Source: DTU019 sp050949825 (lineage in GTDB: Bacteria; Bacillota; Syntrophomonadia; Syntrophomonadales; Syntrophomonadaceae). From it: 64,000 nt of DNA. Both the position numbers and the translations under genes were made by a program. Of the stretch, positions 1 to 7,625 are shown one piece after another (position 1 is the stretch's first letter; the number at the start of each line of letters is the position of its first letter). The notes under the pieces are model-generated. The model saw nothing but the letters and a program-made list of their open reading frames with translations, was not told the DNA's origin and ran no database searches. The DNA lies in NCBI GenBank assembly GCA_050949825.1, contig JBMNGL010000003.1:427769-491768 (forward strand). Direction: 5' to 3'.

Positions 1-295
1 CATAGGCAGCCTTATCAGCTTTGCTTATTTTGGCATAGCTATCGTAGGCCATGGCCAAATCCCCTTCCGCCATATAATCCTGGCCCATCTGCAAAAGGAT
101 TTTGGCCTGTTGCCGCTCAAAAGCAGGTATTTCAATGGAAATCCATAGTATAAAAGCAACGGTGAACAATACCGCCATAAACGCGCTGGCTTTACCCCAG
201 GCCTGGGCGGATTTGCCGCTGAACACCCGGATGAAAAATATTGCGGCCAATATGAGGAATAACACCAGGGTAATTCCGGCCATGTATCCCAGCAA
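1..295 (-). CDS. Membrane protein, C-terminus cut by the window edge
   Basis: An open frame runs leftward from position 295 off the window with no stop. I chose a TTG start at 295 because GGGAGG lies 8 bases upstream (304-309); the next ATG, at 283, is four codons later. The product begins LGYMAGITLVLFLILAAIFF, a first membrane segment. A second hydrophobic stretch (AVLFTVAFILWISIEI) follows at about residues 37-52, and then a soluble part with MGQDYMAEGDLAMAYDSYAK that looks like the start of a TPR-like helix pair. I do not recognise the family. It lies downstream of leuA on the same strand, but a likely terminator separates them. Confidence 0.6.
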   Translation of the reverse strand, partial: MLGYMAGITLVLFLILAAIFFIRVFSGKSAQAWGKASAFMAVLFTVAFILWISIEIPAFERQQAKILLQMGQDYMAEGDLAMAYDSYAKISKADKAAY

Positions 296-369
296 AAGGT
301 TAACCTCCCAGCCGATTCCATCCTGTTTTATACTTCGTCGTTAAGCAAACTTTTCCTGCATTGTGTCTT

Positions 370-432
370 GGGAAAAAACGTCAGATAAGGGCTCCCCTTT
401 GATCTATTATAAACCTTTCGGAGCAGCCCTTA
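370..432 (-). terminator. Probable terminator after leuA
   Basis: On the minus strand AAGGGC-TGCTCC and GGAGCCCTT pair across a roughly 24-base loop, with a CA bulge, and are followed by ATCTGACGTTTTTT. The long loop makes it a moderate candidate only. Confidence 0.45.
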
Positions 433-461
433 TTCAAAAACACCTGTTTTCCTTAAGAAGC

Positions 462-1964
462 CTAATCGATATAGCCCGCCTTGGACAGCGCATTTACGTA
501 AGCACGTGCGCTGGCTTCAAAGATATCTGTACTGATCCCTCTTCCCACCACCAGGCTGTTTTTGTAGCGAATCTTCACAGTGGCATCCCCCACTGCTTCA
601 GAGCCCCGGCTGACTGATTTGAGCGCATAATCCTCCAGATGCACCGGCTTGCCAACAATGCGGTCTACGGCCCTAAATACCGCATCGATCGGGCCATTGC
701 CATGGGCGGCGTCAGTAAAGAGCTCTCCATTGACCTCCAGGGCCACTGTAGCCGAGGCGTTGGCAGCCCCATTGGATGTAACTGATAAGTTCTTAATTGA
801 TATTCCATTGGCCTCTTTGCCCACATTACCCATTAAAGCATGCAAATCCTCATCAAACACTTCACCTTTAAGGTCGGCCAGATCCAGGAATTTGGCATAG
901 ATGTCATCCAGATTATCCTGCACATCGGCATAACCCAGTTCTTCCAGACGATGTTTTAAGGCATGACGACCGGATCTGGCACTGAGCACGATAAGATTAC
1001 GGGGAATACCAACCACTTCGGGATCGATGATCTCGTAAGTGTCTCTCTCTTTCAACACCCCATCCTGATGAATACCGGAGGCATGCATAAAGGCATTGGA
1101 GCCCACTATAGCCTTGTGACTGGGCACGGCAACCCCGGTTATTCGCGCCACCATGCGGCTGGTGGCCGCTATTTCACGGGTATTAACACCCAGATCGACT
1201 CCATACAAGCCCTTCTGGCTGTAAATGGCCATTATGACCTCCTCTAAAGAAGTGTTGCCGGCCCGTTCACCGATACCGTTAATGGTGCCCTCTACCTGGG
1301 TAGCGCCGGCCTTAATACCGGCCAGGGAATTTGCTGTGGCCATACCCAGGTCATTATGACAATGTATGCTGACAATGGCCCGGTCGATATTTTTCACATT
1401 GGCCACCACATAGGCAATAAGATCTCCATACTGCCAGGGGGTCGCATACCCTACCGTATCGGGGATATTCACGACAGTAGCCCCGGCAGCAATGACCTTT
1501 TCAATGATCTGCACCAGGAAATCACGGTCACTGCGGAAAGCATCCTCAGCATAGAATTCAACATCCTGAACATATTTTTTGGCCCGTTTTACTGCTGCCA
1601 GGGATGCTTCCATCACTTCCTGCGGCGACATTCTGAGCTTTTTGGCCATATGCACCGGAGACACTGCTATACCGGTGTGAATGCGCGGCGCCTCAGCTTC
1701 CTTTAGAGCCTGTGCGCAAATGTCGATATCCTTCTCAACCGCCCGGGTGAGGCCGCATATTGTGGCTCCTTTAATCTCCCGGGAAATGGTTCTGACCGAC
1801 TCAAAGTCACCGGGGGAAGAAGCGGGGAAACCGGCCTCGATAATGTCCACCCCCAACTTAACCAGTTGGCGGCTTATTTCTAATTTTTCTTTAACATTCA
1901 GGGTAATCCCCAGGGATTGCTCTCCATCTCGTAAGGTGGTATCGAAAACGTACAGCTTGCGCAT
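462..1964 (-). CDS. leuA: 2-isopropylmalate synthase
   Basis: Condenses acetyl-CoA with 2-oxoisovalerate, the first committed step of leucine synthesis, in the cytosol. The 500-residue product opens with the HMGL-like TIM barrel signature FDTTLRDGEQSLG. It carries HCHNDLGMATANS (metal-binding His pair) and NGIGERAGN, and a C-terminal regulatory LeuA dimer domain (from about residue 360) where leucine feedback would act. An ATG at 1973 abuts the AAGGAGG directly, so I prefer the ATG at 1964, 9 bases from it. Length is normal for long-form LeuA. It sits alone behind a T-box leader; no leuB, leuC or leuD is in the window. The homocitrate and citramalate synthase relatives are less likely given the leucine-type T-box. 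Confidence 0.93.
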   Translation of the reverse strand: MRKLYVFDTTLRDGEQSLGITLNVKEKLEISRQLVKLGVDIIEAGFPASSPGDFESVRTISREIKGATICGLTRAVEKDIDICAQALKEAEAPRIHTGIAVSPVHMAKKLRMSPQEVMEASLAAVKRAKKYVQDVEFYAEDAFRSDRDFLVQIIEKVIAAGATVVNIPDTVGYATPWQYGDLIAYVVANVKNIDRAIVSIHCHNDLGMATANSLAGIKAGATQVEGTINGIGERAGNTSLEEVIMAIYSQKGLYGVDLGVNTREIAATSRMVARITGVAVPSHKAIVGSNAFMHASGIHQDGVLKERDTYEIIDPEVVGIPRNLIVLSARSGRHALKHRLEELGYADVQDNLDDIYAKFLDLADLKGEVFDEDLHALMGNVGKEANGISIKNLSVTSNGAANASATVALEVNGELFTDAAHGNGPIDAVFRAVDRIVGKPVHLEDYALKSVSRGSEAVGDATVKIRYKNSLVVGRGISTDIFEASARAYVNALSKAGYID

Positions 1965-2043
1965 TATTTGCATCCTCCTTAATGTTATCTGCTTTATTAA
2001 TCACTTCTGCTATATATAGTAGGTCACCAAGGTCCACTTCCAT
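1891..2043 (-). CDS. Small ORF overlapping the leuA start (possible coupled or leader peptide)
   Basis: A 50-codon frame starts at an ATG (2043) placed 7 bases after GAGGAGG, directly downstream of the T-box terminator. It runs past the leuA start, ending 74 bases inside leuA in another frame. The product begins MEVDLGDLLYIAEVINKADN and is acidic at first; the part inside leuA is basic and looks like an out-of-frame read. I do not recognise a family. It could be translated and coupled to leuA, or its ribosome site could be accidental. Its leucine codons (CTT, CTA, CTA) lie near the start. Confidence 0.35.
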   Translation of the reverse strand: MEVDLGDLLYIAEVINKADNIKEDANNAQAVRFRYHLTRWRAIPGDYPEC

Positions 2044-2058
2044 TGAAGCCACCTCCTC

Positions 2059-2340
2059 AAAAAATATAAACCCTTCGCTCAATCAACTTGAGACGAAGGG
2101 TATACTCCGCGGTACCACTCAATTTAGCGGCTTTAGGCCGCTCGCTTTCAAGATACGGGATAAAATCCGATATCTGCTTCCTTAGTAACGGCGGAAGTCT
2201 CCGTCCGAGCCTACTTAAGTATTTCGGTCGGCAACTCCAGGGCGAGTTAAGTATACCGAATTGACCGCCTCACACCACCCGGCGATTCTCTGAACCTATC
2301 GCATATACCTATTAATCCCTGTCATCGTCATTTTGCAATA
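2059..2340 (-). promoter_or_regulatory. T-box leader, probably leucine-specific, controlling leuA
   Basis: On the minus strand the conserved T-box core GAGTGGTACCGCGG lies at about 2106-2120. It is followed by a strong intrinsic terminator at 2059-2100: CCCTTCGTCTCAA pairs with TTGAGCGAAGGG, then TTTATATTTTTT. The Stem I region occupies roughly 2200-2325. In its 3' half, GACCGAAATACTTAAG offers CTT (2217-2219) followed by A as the specifier, a leucine codon that fits leuA. Known mechanism: uncharged tRNA pairs with specifier and T-box and favours the antiterminator. The specifier is my reading, not a covariance-model result. Confidence 0.85.
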
Positions 2341-2348
2341 TTGTATTT

Positions 2349-2377
2349 ATTATAAGGAATTCACCTGTTGAGGTCAA
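2349..2377 (-). promoter_or_regulatory. SigmaA promoter of the leuA T-box transcript
   Basis: TTGACC (2372-2377) and a perfect TATAAT (2349-2354) are separated by 17 bases, immediately upstream of the T-box leader. Confidence 0.75.
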
Positions 2378-2417
2378 CGCCAAATACCATGTGTTACAGG
2401 TGGACGTGTCACAGTAA

Positions 2418-3725
2418 TTATTCAAATAAATTGAGCTTAATTAACAGGCTGCGCAATAAAAGGGCCGGGCGACGGTAAACCCTGGGCGGGATGCGGACGC
2501 CCTTCTTGCTATAGGCATAATAGCCCAGGGCCAATAAGACCAGTAGATTATACAGGTGCCAGCGGGCCAGAACTATTATGAACTGCCGCCATGCTGTCCT
2601 TAAGGATTGGAACCGGGAAGGAAGGGCAGCGATGGAATCCATAGCCAGCAAATCGGACTGGGCGATAAGATTGTCATGCAGGCGCAATTGGATCACCCCT
2701 ACTATATCCCCGGCCTCGATTGGTGCGCTCAGATCTGCAAAAGGTATAACTTCCACCTGCAAATCAGGCTTTTCTGCCGCGGTTAGCGCAACCTGCATAT
2801 TAGCGACCGGTCCGGCCATGACAGTCTCGGCTGTTCCTTTCAATACCGGCAGCGACTGGAGCAGTTCATCCACTTCTACCGAATTCATTTGGTAGTGATT
2901 GAAACCATAATCCAACATCTGCCCCAGGTCTTCATAAACGGTGGGTGAGTTTAAGGCTATCGCAATAAGGGTCATGCCATTCCTTTCCGCTGCGCTAACT
3001 ACGCAATTCCCGGCCTGACGGGTATATCCAGTTTTAACCCCGATGGCACCGGAATAACGATAAAGCAAGCGATTCTGGTTAACCAGGTAGCGATCCTGGT
3101 GATGCGCCCAGGGAATAACTTTATACCTGGTGGAAACCACCTGGCGGAATTCAGGATATGTCAAGGCCTCTCGCGTTGCCAGGGCCAAATCGTAAGCCGT
3201 GGTATAATGCTGCGGGTCTTCCAGGCCATGAGGATTACAAAAATGGGTGTTAACCATCCCCATTTGCATGGCGCGCCGGTTCATCAACTCGACAAAAGCC
3301 TCTTCGCTGCCGGCGACACTTTCAGCCAGGGCCGTAGCGGCATCATTAGCCGAGTTAAGCATGCAGGCGTAGAGCAAGGTGCGGCGCATCAGGTTTTCCC
3401 CGCTCTGCAGGTAAATGGTGCACTCCGGGGTTTGGGCGGCATGTTCACTGATTATTATGGATTGATCCAGATCTCCCGTTTCTACCACCAACAATGCTGT
3501 CATGATCTTGGTGACGCTGGCCGGGGGCAAACGCTCCTGCCCGTTCTTTTCGAACAATACCCGCCCCGAAGAAGCATCCATCAACAGGGCCGCTTTTGCC
3601 TGTGGAGCAGGGCAAGACATTGAGTTGTTATCCAATGGGATGGCAGCTCCGGCTTTAATGGGTACGGTCACAGTTACAAGGATGGTTACCAGGATTAAAA
3701 GCAGAACTCTATCTAAATTAGGCAT
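2418..3725 (-). CDS. dacF: Serine-type D-Ala-D-Ala carboxypeptidase (DacF-like)
   Basis: A low-molecular-weight penicillin-binding protein that trims the terminal D-alanine of peptidoglycan stems outside the membrane. The 435-residue product has an N-terminal signal peptide. The peptidase S11 motifs are PPASVTKIMTALL (SxxK), MLNSANDAAT (SxN) and GVKTGYTRQAGNC (KTG). A beta-rich PBP5-type C-terminal domain follows, then a C-terminal hydrophobic anchor (YNLLVLLALGYYAY) and a basic tail. Start: the ATG at 3725 has GGGAG 8 bases upstream and is preferred to a TTG 15 bases earlier. In spore formers DacF is usually next to spoIIA; no spoIIA genes are here, so a vegetative DacA-like role is equally possible. 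Confidence 0.9.
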   Translation of the reverse strand: MPNLDRVLLLILVTILVTVTVPIKAGAAIPLDNNSMSCPAPQAKAALLMDASSGRVLFEKNGQERLPPASVTKIMTALLVVETGDLDQSIIISEHAAQTPECTIYLQSGENLMRRTLLYACMLNSANDAATALAESVAGSEEAFVELMNRRAMQMGMVNTHFCNPHGLEDPQHYTTAYDLALATREALTYPEFRQVVSTRYKVIPWAHHQDRYLVNQNRLLYRYSGAIGVKTGYTRQAGNCVVSAAERNGMTLIAIALNSPTVYEDLGQMLDYGFNHYQMNSVEVDELLQSLPVLKGTAETVMAGPVANMQVALTAAEKPDLQVEVIPFADLSAPIEAGDIVGVIQLRLHDNLIAQSDLLAMDSIAALPSRFQSLRTAWRQFIIVLARWHLYNLLVLLALGYYAYSKKGVRIPPRVYRRPALLLRSLLIKLNLFE

Positions 3726-3817
3726 TATTTCAACTCCCAATCTTAGATTATTCTACTTAAGCCGAAAAATTCCTATCTCCTGGCGATAATTTCGTTTGAG
3801 GCTGGCGGGCGCCAGGG

Positions 3818-3901
3818 GCGGTGCCAGGCACCAACTTATCAAGTTATTAGAAGGGGCAATTGCCCCTTCTAATAACTTGATAAGTTGGTGCCTGGCACCG
3901 C
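3818..3901. repeat. 84-bp perfect palindrome, copy 1 of a dispersed element
   Basis: Every base from 3818 to 3859 is complementary to its mirror at 3860-3901. The outer part is GGTGCCAGGCACC, the centre GGGGCAATTGCCCC. A second copy with one changed base pair is at 6048-6131. It lies between dacF and the next gene and would form a long hairpin in either transcript. There is no transposase and no obvious target duplication; it resembles a REP- or MITE-like element. Confidence 0.9.
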
Positions 3902-4009
3902 ACTCCCTCCCTAGGCAGGAGATCTATGGATGCAATCAGAATATATCAATGGTATGCAGAAAAGAGTTAACATTACTTCAATAACTTTTAGCAGAAAGGC
4001 AGAAAATTT

Positions 4010-4879
4010 ATGTCATCTAATCCCGCCAAACTACGGCGTTTATTGCAAGAAGAAGATATTCTCTTGGCCCCTGGCGCCTACGATGCCCTGAGCGCTAAAA
4101 TCATAGAGCAGGTTGGGTTTAAGACTGCAATTATGGGCGGGTACAGCATTGCCGCCTCCCGCCTGGCTCAGCCCGACTTTGGAGCACTGACCCTGACTGA
4201 AATGGCTGCTGCTCTGAAAGTGATCACTGACGCCATATCTATCCCTATCATTGCTGACGGCGATACCGGCTATGGAAACCCGCTCAGTGTAAGGCGCACC
4301 GTGCACGAGTATGAAAAAATGGGAGCGGCCGCCATCATATTTGAAGACCAGGTTTTCCCCAAACGCTGCGGGCATATGTTTGGCAAAGAGGTTATTCCAG
4401 CTGAGCAACATATTCAGAAAATCAAAGCCGCTTGTGAAGCCAGACAGAACCCGGATCTCATCATTGTAGCGCGCACCGATGCTAGGGCCAGCCTGGGCCT
4501 TAAGCAGGCCATAGAACGCGGCAAGCGCTATTTGGAAGCGGGGGCGGAGGTTCTATTTATTGAAGCCCCGCAGAGCGAGGCCGAATTGGCGGCCATTGGT
4601 CAAGCCTTTCCCCACACGCCATTAGTAGCCAATATGGTGGAAGGCGGCCGCACCCCCTGCCTTTCGGCTGAGGCCTTGCGGCAATTGGGCTTTAAGATTG
4701 TTTTTTGGCCCTGCACCGCTTTATATACCCTGGCATCCGCCCTGCAAAAGGTCTTTGCCAGCCTGCTGGAGACGGGTTCGACCTCATGCTGCCAAGCGGA
4801 GATGTTGACCTTTAACCAATTCAACCACCTGGTTGGCCTTGACGAATACCTGGATTTGGACAACATCTATAAATCATAG
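4010..4879 (+). CDS. Isocitrate lyase/PEP mutase superfamily enzyme (methylisocitrate lyase- or oxaloacetate decarboxylase-like)
   Basis: The 289-residue product is a complete member of the PrpB/PEP-mutase TIM-barrel family. Visible signatures are LLAPGAYDALSAKI, the metal-binding IADGDTGYGNP, FEDQVFPKRCGHMFGKEV (the KRCGH active-site loop with the catalytic Cys) and VARTDA. Family reactions are C-C lyases or hydrolases on 2-methylisocitrate, oxaloacetate or phosphonopyruvate. KRCGH favours a lyase over PEP mutase. Citrate synthase 3 kb away could make methylcitrate, which would fit a methylcitrate route, but no prpD is visible. The ribosome site is weak (AGAAAGG). It stands alone between repeats, so the exact substrate is open. 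Confidence 0.8.
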   Translation: MSSNPAKLRRLLQEEDILLAPGAYDALSAKIIEQVGFKTAIMGGYSIAASRLAQPDFGALTLTEMAAALKVITDAISIPIIADGDTGYGNPLSVRRTVHEYEKMGAAAIIFEDQVFPKRCGHMFGKEVIPAEQHIQKIKAACEARQNPDLIIVARTDARASLGLKQAIERGKRYLEAGAEVLFIEAPQSEAELAAIGQAFPHTPLVANMVEGGRTPCLSAEALRQLGFKIVFWPCTALYTLASALQKVFASLLETGSTSCCQAEMLTFNQFNHLVGLDEYLDLDNIYKS

Positions 4880-5144
4880 GGATTCTGCAAAGACGGGGCG
4901 CTCCTGGCATAATTGGCCTGGAGCCTCTGCTTTTTTCTGCCGACCTGTTTCCATTGACCCCTCAACCCTCTATAAAAGCGGTTCCTTAAACCCTCTAAAA
5001 CCGATCTCTGCAGCTCCTTGCGAGACGTGCATTTTTCTTCATCACATCAGTATCACTATGCTAAAATAAAAATGTTTCAAAATTAAGGTGTTCACTGCAC
5101 CAAAAAGCAAATTAGAGGGAATGCTATGGTAGGAGGAAGGATTT

Positions 5145-6080
5145 TTGAAAAAACAATTCACTTTAATGTTGGCAATTTTTCTCGCATTAATACTGACAAC
5201 CAGTTCTCTTTCGGCCGGGCAAAACACCTTCCTGGATATTCCCTATGGGAACCTGTCTGCCGCACAGACAGTGGATATTTATCTGCCTGATGATGCGGCA
5301 CGGCCATTTCCGGTCATTGTATCTATTCATGGTGGCGGATGGTGCGCAGGTGATAAGATGGGCCCGGATTTGGAAACCGCCAAAGCAGGGCTTCAGCGCG
5401 GTTATGCGGTGGTCTCGGTTAATTACCGCTTGAGCGAAGAGGCAATTGCACCTGCGCAGATTCATGATATCAAGGCTGCCATACGTTTTATCCGCGCCAA
5501 TGCCGATGATTACCATCTGGATCCCAACCGTATTGCGGTGTGGGGTAGTTCGGCCGGTGGCGCCCTGGCTGCCCTGGCAGGCACCTCTGCAGGTGTTGAG
5601 GAATTACAGGACTTGAGCATAGGTAATCCTACGGTGTCCGACCGCGTTCAAGCAGTGGTAGACTGGTGTGGACCGGTGAACCTGGCCACCATGGATGCGC
5701 AATTCAAAGCGAGCGGCATCAAGGGAGAGTTAATGGACAGGCCGGATTCCTATGGCTCAACCTATGTGGGCAAACGTATAAGCCTGGTTCCCGACCGGGT
5801 GCAAATGGTAAACGCTGAAAACTACATCACCCCGGACGATCCGCCGTTCTACCTACAGCATGGCACAGCCGACACCCTGGTACCTTACCAGCAATCACCC
5901 GAGTTTGCAGCCAGGTTGGCAACGGTGCTGGGCAAGGATAAAGTCCATTTAGTGACCATGCCAGGTAAGGGGCATGATGGCCAGGGCTTCAACAACCCGG
6001 AAAGCGTCAACAATGTCCTGGATTTTCTGGACGCCACCCTGAAGCTGGCGGTGCCAGGCACCAACTTATCAAGTTATTAG
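5145..6080 (+). CDS. Secreted alpha/beta-hydrolase esterase (BD-FAE/HSL-like)
   Basis: A 311-residue exported carboxylesterase. It starts at TTG (5145), 8 bases after AGGAGG, and has a signal peptide MKKQFTLMLAIFLALILTTS ending near SAGQ. The oxyanion-hole motif HGGGWCAGD, the nucleophile elbow GSSAGGALAAL, an acid HGTADTLVP and a late histidine in MPGKGHDGQGF form the expected catalytic set. Family members hydrolyse short acyl or feruloyl esters. The final residues (AVPGTNLSSY) and the stop codon are encoded by palindrome copy 2, so the natural C-terminus may have been replaced when the element inserted. There is no operon partner on this strand. Confidence 0.85.
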   Translation: MKKQFTLMLAIFLALILTTSSLSAGQNTFLDIPYGNLSAAQTVDIYLPDDAARPFPVIVSIHGGGWCAGDKMGPDLETAKAGLQRGYAVVSVNYRLSEEAIAPAQIHDIKAAIRFIRANADDYHLDPNRIAVWGSSAGGALAALAGTSAGVEELQDLSIGNPTVSDRVQAVVDWCGPVNLATMDAQFKASGIKGELMDRPDSYGSTYVGKRISLVPDRVQMVNAENYITPDDPPFYLQHGTADTLVPYQQSPEFAARLATVLGKDKVHLVTMPGKGHDGQGFNNPESVNNVLDFLDATLKLAVPGTNLSSY

Positions 6081-6131
6081 AAGGGGCAATTGCCCCTTTT
6101 AATAACTTGATAAGTTGGTGCCTGGCACCGC
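6048..6131. repeat. 84-bp palindrome, copy 2
   Basis: Same sequence as 3818-3901 except one base (6080), which turns one G-C pair into a G-T pair. It supplies the last codons and stop of the upstream esterase and ends 2 bases before the stop of the convergent Crp/Fnr gene, so it could end transcription from both sides. Confidence 0.9.
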
Positions 6132-6133
6132 AC

Positions 6134-6796
6134 TCAATTCACAATTACATAACGATTGTTTTCTCTAATGACGTGATGCGAAGACACTAGCTCTTTTAAT
6201 GCTTGGGCTACCATAACCCGGGACAGCCCCACGAAACTGGCTATGTCCTGTTGGGTCAGTTTAATCTTGATGCATTTCCCCTGGGGATGAGGTTCTCCAT
6301 ATTCAGCGGCCATCCGCACCAGTAAATTGTAGACCCTCTCCCGGGCCGCTCCCACCCGAAATTCCACAACCTGCTGTGAGACATCATTCAGGCGGTTGCC
6401 AAGATTGCATATGATCTGCAAGGCAATATGGGGATAATCCTGAACCGCTTGTTCAAGTTTGTCCCTGCTCAAGACGCACACCCGTGCGTCCTCCATGGCG
6501 ATGGCCGTGGTCAGATGGCAACGCTGCTCGCAAAGCGAATTAACCCCCAGAAATTCACCTTTGCCGCTAATCTGTAAAATGATTTCTTTGCCTTCTTTGT
6601 TTGTCCATACCGATTTGAAATTACCCTGTCTGACCACATACAGCACTTCGGAGCGTTCGCCTTGTTTAAACAAAGCCTCCCCTGACTTCAGCAGCTTGGA
6701 TACAGCTGCCCGTTTACAAAGCAAGGTAACCAGTTCCGGTTCTACACAGGTTAGCAGCGGTAAACATTCTAGGCCTGTAAGGCTGTTCTTGTCCAT
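6134..6796 (-). CDS. Crp/Fnr family transcription regulator
   Basis: A 220-residue regulator. The cyclic-nucleotide-like beta barrel covers about residues 15-130 (LFKQGERSEVLYVVRQGNFK, GEFLGVNSLC). A C-terminal winged helix has the recognition region LTQQDIASFVGLSRVMVAQAL. There is no four-cysteine N-terminal cluster of the FNR type, so an oxygen-sensing iron-sulfur cluster is not supported; the effector is unknown. Start: I chose the ATG at 6796 with AAAGGAA upstream; the open frame continues 43 codons further without a ribosome site. It is divergent from the C_GCAxxG_C_C gene, which it may control. Confidence 0.85.
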   Translation of the reverse strand: MDKNSLTGLECLPLLTCVEPELVTLLCKRAAVSKLLKSGEALFKQGERSEVLYVVRQGNFKSVWTNKEGKEIILQISGKGEFLGVNSLCEQRCHLTTAIAMEDARVCVLSRDKLEQAVQDYPHIALQIICNLGNRLNDVSQQVVEFRVGAARERVYNLLVRMAAEYGEPHPQGKCIKIKLTQQDIASFVGLSRVMVAQALKELVSSHHVIRENNRYVIVN

Positions 6797-7016
6797 TATT
6801 CTTTCCTTTATGGCGGATTCTTTGTTAAATAATTGATAGACCATACGAGTATTCTTCTTTATCATAATAACATATAGGCTTATGCTATTAATAAGGCTAA
6901 TTTCACTATGGCGACCTTTGCTCATATGAGCACCACAAGGGAGGCGATGCAGGAATCAAAGTAAACCCCGGTTATTATTGGAGTAGGTAAGGTTTTTATT
7001 TTAAGGAGGGGAATTG

Positions 7017-7532
7017 ATGAGCGAGTTTGTAGAGAAAGTACAAGCAAATGCCAAGCAGAATTTTAGAGATGGTTTGAATTGTGCTGAATCGGTTTTAAAA
7101 GCGGTGCTTGACACCGGAGTAGAAGGCGTACCCCCGGAGATGGTTGCCCTGGCCACTGGTTTTGGCGGCGGTATGGGATTGGCGGGTCATAACTGTGGCG
7201 CCCTGGTAGGAGCTGTGATGGCCGTTGGTGCTGTACATGGACGCAAGAATCCGTTGGAGGGTGAATTCCAGGATCGTGTGGACCGGCTTTATGGGAATCC
7301 CGGGCTATATCGCTTCTTTAACGGCATGTCCCATGAATTTAAGGCAAAATTTAACGCCTTGGATTGCAAAACCCTGAACCAGGATTATCCCGAATGGCTG
7401 GATAAAAATCGGTTTAGACAGTGCATGAAGATGGTGGTTGATGCGGCAGGAATGGCTGCCGAATACATTGAAAAGGGACAGCAAGAAGGCTACATCCAGC
7501 CCTTCGGGGAGAATGTGGCCGGCAAGGTATAA
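7017..7532 (+). CDS. C_GCAxxG_C_C family protein (putative redox protein)
   Basis: A 171-residue protein with the family's spaced cysteines: LNCAESVLKAVL, HNCGALVGAVMAVG, ALDCKTL and FRQCMKMV. The family is common in anaerobes and is thought to bind a metal cluster or act in redox chemistry; no reaction is established. The glycine-rich stretch GFGGGMGLAGHNCGA is typical. Start: the ATG at 7017, 7 bases after AAGGAGG; a TTG one codon earlier is possible. It is monocistronic, with a perfect terminator hairpin shared with convergent citrate synthase. Confidence 0.85.
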   Translation: MSEFVEKVQANAKQNFRDGLNCAESVLKAVLDTGVEGVPPEMVALATGFGGGMGLAGHNCGALVGAVMAVGAVHGRKNPLEGEFQDRVDRLYGNPGLYRFFNGMSHEFKAKFNALDCKTLNQDYPEWLDKNRFRQCMKMVVDAAGMAAEYIEKGQQEGYIQPFGENVAGKV

Positions 7533-7564
7533 TCCTGTCCTGATACATTATTGCCACGATGTTA

Positions 7565-7593
7565 AAGAAGGTGGCCTTTAAGGCCACCTTCTT
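7565..7593. terminator. Bidirectional terminator
   Basis: AAGAAGGTGGCCTT and AAGGCCACCTTCTT form a perfect 14-bp stem with a 1-base centre, between two convergent genes. Confidence 0.8.
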
Positions 7594-7625
7594 GCTTGCT
7601 CCGATAGGGCAGAACCGGTTTGGTC

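Noticed and set aside
6134..6796. Crp/Fnr regulator read as an oxygen-sensing FNR
   Set aside because: It lacks the N-terminal cysteine cluster needed for a 4Fe-4S oxygen sensor.
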